The notes under the pieces are model-generated. The model saw nothing but the letters and a program-made list of their open reading frames with translations. It had not been told where the DNA came from and did no database searches. The position numbers and the translations under genes are program-made. Shown one piece after another: positions 6,841 through 13,410 of a stretch of DNA of 16,399 nucleotides. The stretch is from an uncultured Candidatus Saccharibacteria bacterium (GTDB lineage: Bacteria > Patescibacteriota > Saccharimonadia > Saccharimonadales > Saccharimonadaceae). The stretch covers positions 1-16,399 of the forward strand of contig CALGXX010000002.1 of NCBI GenBank assembly GCA_937935245.1. Direction: 5' to 3'. Every line of letters begins with the position of its first letter. Position 1 is the first letter of the stretch.

Positions 6841-9800
6841 ATGACTGAGGGGAAAAGCGAACAATCATCGTCGGCGGCTTTGAAGCCGTCGGATTTCGTG
6901 CATCTTCATAATCACACTTTCCATTCGGTGCTGGACGGATTGACTAAGATTCATGACTTAGTCGATAAGGTTAAGGAGCTCGGGATGGAGGCTGCCGCCG
7001 TAACTGATCACGGCACGATGAGTGGCATTCTGGACTATTACAAGACCGCCAAGAAAGCGGGAATTAAGCCGATTATCGGAATTGAAACTTACGTGGCGAC
7101 TCGTTCGCGATTTGACCGCGATCCAGGTAAGGACAAGCAGCGTTTTCACTTGACCGTGCTGGCGATGAATAACACGGGCTTTCACAACTTGATGAAGTTG
7201 TCGACGCGCGCCAATCTGGAGGGAATGTATTATAAGCCGCGAATTGACCATGATTTGTTGGAGGAGTTGAATGAGGGGCTGATTGTTCTGAGTGGTTGTG
7301 CGAGCGGTGAAATTGGCGTGGCGCTGAAAGAGGATGATTATGATCGCGCTCGTGAGATTGCCAAGTGGTATAAGTCAATTTTTGGCGATCGCTATTATTT
7401 GGAGCTGCAGGACCACGGACACCCGAAGTCGAACACGCACTGGGACGTGCAGGCGAAGATCAACGAGGGCTTGATTAAGCTTTCAAAAGAGCTTGATATT
7501 GAAATGGTTGTGACTTGTGATGGTCACTATTTGACGCACGAATATCAAGACGCGCATGAGATTCTGCTTTGTGTTGGGACGGGATCGTATCTCAGCGATG
7601 AAAAGCGAATGAGCTTGAAGGATTTTGAGCTCCACTTGACGGATCCGCGCGATATTATCGATCATTGGGGCGAGGAATTTCCTGAAGTTATTCGTAACAC
7701 GAAAAAAATAGCTGATCGCTGTGACGTTGAGATTGAGCTTGGGCGAATTCTTATTCCAAAATATCCATTACCAGACGGCGAGAATGAACATTCGTATCTG
7801 CTTAGATTGACATATCAAGGTTTATTGCAGCGTTACAACGGAGCTTCGAAGGAGGAGGCTGAAAAGTTGGATCCTGATGAGATTATTCCGAAGCTGTCTG
7901 ATGAGGTTCGTGAGCGCGCTGAGATGGAGCTTGGCGTGATGGGGAATATGGGCTATGAAGGTTATTTCTTGATCGTCCAGGACTTTATCAACTGGGGAAA
8001 ATCTCAAGGGATTGTTTTTGGTCCAGGGCGTGGTAGCGCGGCTGGTTCGATTGTTGCGTATGCGCTGAATATTACAGATCTTGATCCGCTGAAATACGGT
8101 TTGCTATTCGAGCGATTCCTTAATCCTGATCGTATTTCTATGCCCGACATCGACGTTGATATTCAAGATACGCGTCGCGACGAAGTGATTGAATATTGTG
8201 CAAAAAAATACGGCGAAGATCACGTCAGTAATATCGCAACGTTTGGCAAGATGTTTGGTCGTATGGCAGTGCGTGATGTTGCTAGGGTTTTGGAAGTTCC
8301 GTACGCTGAGAGTGATCGCTTGGCGAAGTTAGTTCCGCCGCCAAACCAGGGGCGTCATATTCCGCTATCTGTGAGTATTAAAGAGGATGCGGACCTTCGG
8401 AATGAATATGAAAATAATCCGACTGCGAAGGAAGTTTTAGATTATGCAATTCAGCTGGAAGGGACGATTCGTAGCCACGGCGTTCATGCCTGTGGCGTGG
8501 TGATCGCGCCAGATACGTTGGTCAATTATATCCCGCTTGAAATGGCGCAAAAGGGTGTGGTGGCAACTCAGTTCCCGATGGGCGAGGTTGAAGAGTTGGG
8601 TCTATTGAAGATGGACTTCTTGGGGCTTTCGAACCTTACGATTATTAATAACGCCATGAGGATTATCCGAAAAGCTTACAAGAAAGAAATTAATCTTTCG
8701 GAGCTGCCGCTTGACGACGAGAAGACTTATGAGCTGTTTCAGCGCGGCGACACGACTGGCGTATTCCAGTTGGAATCGGCGGGAATGAAGCGATATTTGC
8801 GCGGGCTGAAGCCGACTACGTTTGAAGATATTATTGCTATGGTGGCTCTTTATCGTCCGGGTCCAATGCAGTTTATTGACAGTTTTATTAGGCGTAAACA
8901 CGGCGAGGAAGAGATAACTTATTTGCATCCCGGAATGAAAAACTCGCTGAAAAATACTTACGGAATTTTGGTCTATCAGGAGCAGTTTATGCAGATTTCT
9001 AAGGAATGGTGTGGATTTACTGGCGGTCAGGCTGACACATTGCGTAAGGCTGTTGGTAAGAAGAAAATTGACTTGATGAAAAAGGTCAAGCCTGAATTCG
9101 TCGAGGGTGCGGTTAAAGTTGGTGGCGCAACTAAGGAAATTGCGGAAACTTTCTGGACTCAGTTGGAAGAGTTCGCCAATTATTGTTTCAATAAGTCGCA
9201 CGCCGCTTGTTATGGTTTGATTGCCTATTGGACGGCTTATTTGAAAGCGCATTATCCGGACGCGTTTATGGCGGCGCTTATGACTAGTGACCATGATGAT
9301 ACTGATCGTCTGGCAATTGAAATCACCGAATGTAAGCATATGGGAATTAGCGTGCTGAGCCCTGATGTAAACGAATCGTTCGTTGAGTTTGCTGTGGTGC
9401 CGAATGAGAATAAAATTCGTTTCGGAATGTCGGCAGTGAAGGGTGTTGGCGTTGGTGCGGTTGAGGAAGTTCTGCGGGCGCGCGAAGACGGACCATTTAC
9501 GTCGGTTGAGGATTTTGCTAGGCGCGTTTCAACCAGCAAGTTCAATAGAAAAGCCTGGGAGTCGCTTATTAAATCTGGTGCATTTGATGATATGGGTGAT
9601 CGATCTGATTTGCTATTCAATCTGGATTCTATTACGTCATTTGCGTCCAAGCTCCAAAAAGAAGCCGCCAGCGGGCAGACAAACTTATTCGGAATGCTGG
9701 GCGGCGATGATGCGGCGAGCGTCCAATCAACTCTTCATCTCCAGAAGGCTCCTGTGAAACACGATGATAAAGAGCGCTTGATGTGGGAGCGAGAATTGTT

Positions 9801-10581
9801 GGGGTTGTATATCTCGGCGCATCCGCTTGATAGATATGAAACATATTTGAGTGAACAAACTCAACCATTGACGCAATTAGTTCCTGAGTACGACAGTCGA
9901 ATGATGACGGTCGGGGGAATTATTAGTACCGTTCGTACAATTGTCACAAAAAGCGGTTCGAAGATGGCGTTTGTGGGAATTGAGGACAAGTTCGGCGAGG
10001 GCGAGATAATCGTCTTTCCAAATCTGTATGAAAAAGTTGGCGCCAAGCTGGTTCAGGACGCGGTGATTCGAGTTTCTGGTAAAAATTCAGCTAGAGATCG
10101 TGACGGAAATTTGGGCAATGAAAGTAAGCTAATTGCCGATGACATTATTGCGATTACGGATAACGATATCAATGGCTATGAGTCGACTGGCCGTAAAATG
10201 GATGCGCCAAAAATTAGCTCTGCTGTAAAAAAAGAGCGCCGTGAAGCTTATCGTAATCAGAAAAATGGAGCTTCTCCGAAGTCTGCCGTAAAGAATGATG
10301 CCGCCAAACCGCAGCCAAAAACTCATTCGGCGCCTGTTAATGTTGCGCCAGAAATTCCCGCTTCAAAGTTATTTGTGTATATTAAAGACCCGAATGATCA
10401 TTCACGGTTGGTGAAGATGAAGTCTGTTTGTGGTGATAATGCCGGCACGACTGACGTGGTTTTGGTACTGGGCGAGAAAGAGAAATCAGCCATGCGTCTG
10501 CCGTTTAAGGTGGATGCTAATGACAATTTATTAAGCCAATTAAAAAACACTCTGGGTGAAGAGTGTGTAGTTCTAAAGTGA
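6841..10581 (+). CDS. dnaE: DNA polymerase III alpha subunit
   Basis: The replicative polymerase, 1246 residues. The N-terminal PHP domain (about 18-290) keeps likely metal ligands: HLHNHTFHSVLDG (His21, His23), VTDHGTMSG, GIETYVA, FHLTVLA, CASGEIG, and TCDGHYL, so metal-dependent proofreading is possible. In the palm, PDIDVD supplies Asp436 and Asp438 and LLKMDFLGL supplies Asp592. The fingers and helix-hairpin-helix region follow, then an OB fold starting near residue 1021 (MMTVGGIIS). A low-complexity basic linker (about 1115-1175) leads to a short C-terminal domain. An in-frame TTG at 6832 overlaps the -10 box, so ATG 6841 was chosen. The gene ends with tandem in-frame stops, TGA TAG, the second inside a large hairpin. 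Confidence 0.97.
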   Translation: MTEGKSEQSSSAALKPSDFVHLHNHTFHSVLDGLTKIHDLVDKVKELGMEAAAVTDHGTMSGILDYYKTAKKAGIKPIIGIETYVATRSRFDRDPGKDKQRFHLTVLAMNNTGFHNLMKLSTRANLEGMYYKPRIDHDLLEELNEGLIVLSGCASGEIGVALKEDDYDRAREIAKWYKSIFGDRYYLELQDHGHPKSNTHWDVQAKINEGLIKLSKELDIEMVVTCDGHYLTHEYQDAHEILLCVGTGSYLSDEKRMSLKDFELHLTDPRDIIDHWGEEFPEVIRNTKKIADRCDVEIELGRILIPKYPLPDGENEHSYLLRLTYQGLLQRYNGASKEEAEKLDPDEIIPKLSDEVRERAEMELGVMGNMGYEGYFLIVQDFINWGKSQGIVFGPGRGSAAGSIVAYALNITDLDPLKYGLLFERFLNPDRISMPDIDVDIQDTRRDEVIEYCAKKYGEDHVSNIATFGKMFGRMAVRDVARVLEVPYAESDRLAKLVPPPNQGRHIPLSVSIKEDADLRNEYENNPTAKEVLDYAIQLEGTIRSHGVHACGVVIAPDTLVNYIPLEMAQKGVVATQFPMGEVEELGLLKMDFLGLSNLTIINNAMRIIRKAYKKEINLSELPLDDEKTYELFQRGDTTGVFQLESAGMKRYLRGLKPTTFEDIIAMVALYRPGPMQFIDSFIRRKHGEEEITYLHPGMKNSLKNTYGILVYQEQFMQISKEWCGFTGGQADTLRKAVGKKKIDLMKKVKPEFVEGAVKVGGATKEIAETFWTQLEEFANYCFNKSHAACYGLIAYWTAYLKAHYPDAFMAALMTSDHDDTDRLAIEITECKHMGISVLSPDVNESFVEFAVVPNENKIRFGMSAVKGVGVGAVEEVLRAREDGPFTSVEDFARRVSTSKFNRKAWESLIKSGAFDDMGDRSDLLFNLDSITSFASKLQKEAASGQTNLFGMLGGDDAASVQSTLHLQKAPVKHDDKERLMWERELLGLYISAHPLDRYETYLSEQTQPLTQLVPEYDSRMMTVGGIISTVRTIVTKSGSKMAFVGIEDKFGEGEIIVFPNLYEKVGAKLVQDAVIRVSGKNSARDRDGNLGNESKLIADDIIAITDNDINGYESTGRKMDAPKISSAVKKERREAYRNQKNGASPKSAVKNDAAKPQPKTHSAPVNVAPEIPASKLFVYIKDPNDHSRLVKMKSVCGDNAGTTDVVLVLGEKEKSAMRLPFKVDANDNLLSQLKNTLGEECVVLK

Positions 10582-10648
10582 TAGTTAGCCCGCTGACAGA
10601 GGCCCCGGCCGGAGCCGGTTGCTCTGGCGGGCTAACTATGTCAGCGGG
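10581..10648. repeat. GC-rich palindromic element (left copy) between dnaE and the minus-strand gene
   Basis: ATAGTTAGCCCGC (10581-10593) pairs perfectly with 10627-10639. Inside, CAGAG (10597-10601) pairs with CTCTG (10622-10626). The core CCGGC/GCCGG (10605-10609, 10614-10618) closes a four-base loop that reads UCCG, a UNCG tetraloop, on the minus strand. A competing perfect 10-bp pairing joins CCCGCTGACA (10589-10598) to TGTCAGCGGG (10639-10648). No T-tract follows on either strand, so it is not a standard intrinsic terminator, though it sits where a convergent terminator is expected. Confidence 0.8.
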
Positions 10649-10649
10649 A

Positions 10650-10952
10650 CTAAGCCCTGTTATCGTTAGAGAGCGCGTCTTCGTGTAGTTTGCGCAAGCA
10701 GAAGCTTGCGACATATAAACTACTGGACTGGAACAACATCAGCGTTAAGTTGACGTAGGGGTTGTTCATCATTGGCCCGAACCGCAGCCAAAAATAAACG
10801 TGCGCAACCAAGGTTAATGCCAGAGCTGCCACGCCCAAGTTTAGCTTAAGGCGACGGCCAATCTTTTCTGCAAGCATCACCAACTCAGGTGATGTGCAGA
10901 TCAGTAACGCCTGAGCCATGATAGCTAAGGCGAATAAACTGCTGCTAGACAC
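10650..10952 (-). CDS. small membrane protein, function unknown
   Basis: A 100-residue protein with predicted membrane helices at about 5-20, 39-57 and 67-86, and a charged C-terminal tail (RKLHEDALSNDNRA). I do not recognise the family. The start is GTG at 10952, chosen because GAGGAG lies about seven bases upstream (10960-10965). The frame is open further up to a TTG at 11015, but that has no ribosome binding site. A 25-codon ORF ends eight bases inside this gene, suggesting coupled translation. It runs convergent to dnaE with a 68-base gap filled by a palindrome, and lies 186 bases downstream of the spoU-type gene on the same strand. Coding status rests on the ribosome binding site, length and hydrophobic pattern. 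Confidence 0.6.
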   Translation of the reverse strand: MSSSSLFALAIMAQALLICTSPELVMLAEKIGRRLKLNLGVAALALTLVAHVYFWLRFGPMMNNPYVNLTLMLFQSSSLYVASFCLRKLHEDALSNDNRA

Positions 10953-11022
10953 AGAGTTTCTCCTCTCTACAGAATTGTAAAGGACTGCTTTTGTATTGGA
11001 ATAATCGCAACACAAAAGCCAT
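10945..11022 (-). CDS. possible 25-residue leader ORF upstream of the small membrane-protein gene
   Basis: ATG GCT TTT begins five bases after the -10 box of a good minus-strand promoter. The frame runs 25 codons to TAG at 10945-10947, eight bases inside the downstream GTG gene. The peptide starts MAFVLRLFQYK and ends EEKLCV. Its distal codons contain the downstream gene's Shine-Dalgarno, so ribosomes finishing here could reinitiate at the GTG. An 8-bp inverted repeat (GCTTTTGT 10987-10994, ACAAAAGC 11012-11019) lies within it. It could be a leader peptide or a chance frame in a 5' leader. Confidence 0.4.
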   Translation of the reverse strand: MAFVLRLFQYKSSPLQFCREEKLCV

Positions 11023-11027
11023 ATATA

Positions 11028-11056
11028 AATCTACAATATTTATTTAATAAAGTCAA
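11028..11056 (-). promoter_or_regulatory. promoter for the leader ORF and small membrane-protein gene
   Basis: On the minus strand, TTGACT (11056-11051) is followed by a 17-base AT-rich spacer and TAGATT (11033-11028). The -35 matches consensus at 5/6 and the -10 at 4/6. Transcription should start around 11022, at or next to the ATG of the 25-codon ORF. Confidence 0.7.
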
Positions 11057-11066
11057 GCGGCGTGAT

Positions 11067-11146
11067 GAAAATAGATTACCTTCAAATGAAAATAGCCCGC
11101 CAAGAGAGCTCCAGCCAAGACCGAAGTCTTAAGGTAAACTATTTTC
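11067..11146. repeat. structured element (right copy) downstream of the spoU-type gene
   Basis: GAAAATAGATTACCTT (11067-11082) pairs with AAGGTAAACTATTTTC (11131-11146) at 15 of 16 positions. The second arm covers the spoU-type stop codon. Inside, AAGAC/GTCTT (11117-11121, 11126-11130) closes a loop reading UUCG on the minus strand. An alternative closing stem pairs 11136-11146 with 11088-11098, using three G-U pairs. The stretch 11093-11142 aligns in direct orientation with 10586-10639: shared TAGCCCGC, AGAG, GCYCCRGCC and a terminal AACTAT. Confidence 0.7.
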
Positions 11147-11699
11147 TGACAGGGAAGATTAGCCCAAATAGCGCAATTCCTGTTGCGACTGACACGTTGA
11201 ATGATTCTTTTTGACCGAACATTGGGATTTCTACGGTGAAGTCGCAATTGTCCAAAAGCTCCGGCGTGATTCCGTGGACTTCTTCTCCGAGTAGCAGCGC
11301 AAATTTTTCAGGCGGCTGAAATTCTGGCAACATCACACTGTCTTTTGATTGCTCCAGTGCGACAATTGGCAAGTTTTCTGTTCGCTGATTTTCTTTAATC
11401 CAATCATTAATATCCTCATAAAACTCGAACGGCACCAAACTTTCCGCACCCAAAGCGGTTTTATGAATTTGGCTGGTGATTTTTTCGCGAATATGCGGCA
11501 GGCGAGGATCTTCGGATCGAATTTCTCCATCGACAAGCGCGCAAGCAGGCGCTCTGCCACATAAACTCAATTCTGGATATGGCGTGTAGCCGCTAAGGAT
11601 AATCTTTTTTATACCAAATCCTTCGGCTGTGCGAAAAATTGCCCCAACATTATGCGTCGAGCGAATATTGTGGACTAACAGAGTAATTTCTGGATTCAT
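11139..11699 (-). CDS. SpoU/TrmH-family RNA 2'-O-ribose methyltransferase
   Basis: A 186-residue SPOUT methyltransferase using S-adenosylmethionine to methylate a ribose in tRNA or rRNA. All three SpoU motifs are visible: motif 1 HNIRSTHNVGAIFRTAEGFG (residues 10-29) with the catalytic-type Asn and Arg, motif 2 FALLLGEEVHGI, and motif 3 VEIPMFGQKESFNVSVATGIALF, which forms the knotted cofactor site. It lacks the N-terminal RNA-binding extension of RlmB/TsnR, so it is a minimal catalytic-domain protein; substrate cannot be told from sequence. The ATG lies six bases after a minus-strand TATAAT with no Shine-Dalgarno, so leaderless translation is likely. It is divergent from the PilB-type gene. 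Confidence 0.9.
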   Translation of the reverse strand: MNPEITLLVHNIRSTHNVGAIFRTAEGFGIKKIILSGYTPYPELSLCGRAPACALVDGEIRSEDPRLPHIREKITSQIHKTALGAESLVPFEFYEDINDWIKENQRTENLPIVALEQSKDSVMLPEFQPPEKFALLLGEEVHGITPELLDNCDFTVEIPMFGQKESFNVSVATGIALFGLIFPVRK

Positions 11700-11705
11700 A
11701 TCACT

Positions 11706-11711
11706 ATTATA
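11706..11711 (-). promoter_or_regulatory. promoter of the spoU-type gene, extended -10, predicted leaderless
   Basis: On the minus strand, TGA-TATAAT (box at 11711-11706) is a TGn extended -10. Six bases separate it from the ATG at 11699. It shares a 51-base intergenic region with the opposing promoter of the 11751 gene. Confidence 0.75.
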
Positions 11712-11738
11712 TCACTCGTAAAACCGTAAGCTTTTTGG

Positions 11739-11744
11739 TATAAT
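11739..11744 (+). promoter_or_regulatory. promoter of the pilB-type gene, extended -10, predicted leaderless
   Basis: TGG-TATAAT is a TGn extended -10 with six bases between the box and ATG 11751. No Shine-Dalgarno and no good -35 were found. Confidence 0.75.
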
Positions 11745-11750
11745 TTTCAT

Positions 11751-13373
11751 ATGGACGAAGATAAAATTCAGGCGCGACGCCGCGAGCAAGATGAGGAAGC
11801 TACTCGTCGTCGAGCGTCAATTTTAGGGCTTCAATATCTTGACGGGCGGGAATTTGAAGAGACTTTACCTTTGCTTAAGGGTGTTTTAACGATAGAAGAG
11901 ATGTATAAGGGTCGGCTGGTTCCGCTGGCTTTTAATGAGGAAGATCAATCTTATAGATTTGGCGTTACATCGCAAACTTCTGAGTCGTTGATGAAGAAAA
12001 TGCAAAGCCAATATGTTGAAAATGGCAAGCGAATTTTCTTCTTCTTAATTTCTGGCTCGGCGTTTCGGTCAATTATGCTCAGGTTTGACCCGCCGAAAAA
12101 AGTGATTTACGACAATATCGAAATTGCTAAGGAGGGTGATAGCGATACTCTGGCGCAGGTTACTCAGACTTTGGCTTCCGTGGGCACCAATGACGTATTT
12201 AATTATTTGATTGACCAAGCTGATTTGTTGGGCGCGTCGGATATTCACATTGAAAATCAGCGTGAGTCGATTCGAATTCGTATGCGTGTTGACGGAGCTT
12301 TGCACACGGTGGCGGAGCTTAGCCGGGATAGATATCGAGTGATTATGGCGACTTTGGCGTCGCGTGCGAATATTTCTACCGCTTCCAGAGAGCCTCAGTC
12401 TGGACACATGCAGCAGGAAATTCATAGAAACGGCGCATCACATGTGCTGAATTTGCGTGTGGAAGCCGTGATGACGGTGTATGGCTTAGACTTGGTGCTT
12501 CGATTGTTTAACTTTGATGAATCAATGTTGAACTTGGATCTTTTGAGTATTTCAAAGAAAGAGCGCGAACAAATTGATGAAGTCATTTCTCATCCGCGCG
12601 GGATGTTGTTGATGGTTGGTCCGACTGGCTCAGGAAAGTCTACGACGCTATACAGTATTTTGAATGCTCTTAACACGCCAGACCGAAAGATTATCACACT
12701 GGAGGATCCTGTAGAAAATACGATTCCTGGGATTGCTCAGATTCCAATTGATACGACAAATGGACAGAGGTTCGCTGATGGTTTGCGCAGTGTTTTGCGC
12801 CTTGACCCAGACGTGGTGATGGTTGGTGAGATTCGCGACAATGAAACTGCGAAGACTGCGATTCAGGCGTCAATTACGGGGCACTTGGTACTGTCCAGCT
12901 TTCACGCCAATTCAACTGCGGCGGCGTTTAGTCGCATGATTGATATGATTGGGCAGAACCCGATTTTTAGCTCGGCGGTTCGGCTGGTGATTGCTCAGCG
13001 GCTGGTGAGGCGATTGTGGGATGATAGCAAGGAAGAATATGAGCCAGATGAGGCGACTCGCAAGTGGGTGAAAGAAGTCTTGAAGGATTTGCCGGAGAAT
13101 GTTGATTGCCCAGATTTGGATACGTTTAAGCTTTGGCGCGCAGTGCCGACAGACGACGTGCCGTTTGGCTATAAGGGGCGAATTCCAGTAATGGAGCAGT
13201 TGGTTGTGAGCGAGAATATTCAGAAATTCTTGCGCGGCGATGTTGAGGATGTTCACACAGAAGCGATTGAAAAGGCTGCAAAAGAAGATGGCATGGTGAC
13301 GCTACTTCAGGCTGGCGTGTTGGCGGCTCTTCGTGGCGAAACTACATTAGAAGAAGTTAACAGAGTAATATAA
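11751..13373 (+). CDS. GspE/PilB-family secretion or type IV pilus assembly ATPase
   Basis: A 540-residue hexameric cytoplasmic ATPase that powers pilin assembly or secretion at the inner membrane. An N-terminal GspE-like domain (about 25-125) precedes the ASDIHIE-x-R...RVDGALH region. The Walker A is GPTGSGKST (290-298), the Asp box IITLEDPVENTI, and the Walker B DPDVVMVGEIRDNETA has Asp352/Asp354 and Glu360. The His box is TGHLVLSSFHAN. After AQRLVRRLW the usual CxxC...CxxC zinc-binding insertion is absent, replaced by an acidic DDSKEEYEPDEAT stretch. PilB fits better than the retraction ATPase PilT because of the long N-terminal domain. No other pilus gene is in the window, so the exact system is open. 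Confidence 0.92.
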   Translation: MDEDKIQARRREQDEEATRRRASILGLQYLDGREFEETLPLLKGVLTIEEMYKGRLVPLAFNEEDQSYRFGVTSQTSESLMKKMQSQYVENGKRIFFFLISGSAFRSIMLRFDPPKKVIYDNIEIAKEGDSDTLAQVTQTLASVGTNDVFNYLIDQADLLGASDIHIENQRESIRIRMRVDGALHTVAELSRDRYRVIMATLASRANISTASREPQSGHMQQEIHRNGASHVLNLRVEAVMTVYGLDLVLRLFNFDESMLNLDLLSISKKEREQIDEVISHPRGMLLMVGPTGSGKSTTLYSILNALNTPDRKIITLEDPVENTIPGIAQIPIDTTNGQRFADGLRSVLRLDPDVVMVGEIRDNETAKTAIQASITGHLVLSSFHANSTAAAFSRMIDMIGQNPIFSSAVRLVIAQRLVRRLWDDSKEEYEPDEATRKWVKEVLKDLPENVDCPDLDTFKLWRAVPTDDVPFGYKGRIPVMEQLVVSENIQKFLRGDVEDVHTEAIEKAAKEDGMVTLLQAGVLAALRGETTLEEVNRVI

Positions 13374-13402
13374 TTGACTTTATAGCCATAAACTGATAAG
13401 AT
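13374..13402 (+). promoter_or_regulatory. promoter of the 13411 gene, predicted leaderless
   Basis: TTGACT (13374-13379, 5/6) starts right after the pilB-type stop codon. A 17-base spacer leads to TAAGAT (13397-13402, 4/6), itself preceded by TGA, a TGn extension. Eight bases separate the -10 from ATG 13411 and there is no Shine-Dalgarno. Confidence 0.75.
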
Positions 13403-13410
13403 ATTAGTTT

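Noticed and set aside
8602..9339. 245-codon minus-strand ORF inside dnaE
   Set aside because: It lies wholly within conserved DnaE catalytic coding sequence and has no recognisable domain or ribosome binding site.
2087..10581. Alternative genetic code with UGA as glycine (as in Gracilibacteria/SR1)
   Set aside because: gatA and dnaE both end properly at TGA, with the next gene or a tandem TAG directly following, and conserved proteins show no internal TGA.
10581..10639. Integron attC-like recombination site (GTTAG...CTAAC symmetric ends, gene flanked by related copies)
   Set aside because: The core order is reversed relative to attC (which runs RYYYAAC ... GTTRRRY), no GTTRRRY match is present, and no integrase gene is visible. 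The compensatory changes around a UNCG loop fit an RNA element better.
10693..10710. Perfect 7-bp hairpin CGCAAGC/GCTTGCG within the small membrane-protein gene
   Set aside because: It is short, inside coding sequence, with no T-tract or related copy seen; chance or local codon choice explains it.
10953..11015. Longer form of the small membrane protein starting at TTG 11015
   Set aside because: There is no ribosome binding site before the TTG, whereas GTG 10952 has GAGGAG at good spacing; the extra residues are polar and unlike a natural N-terminus.
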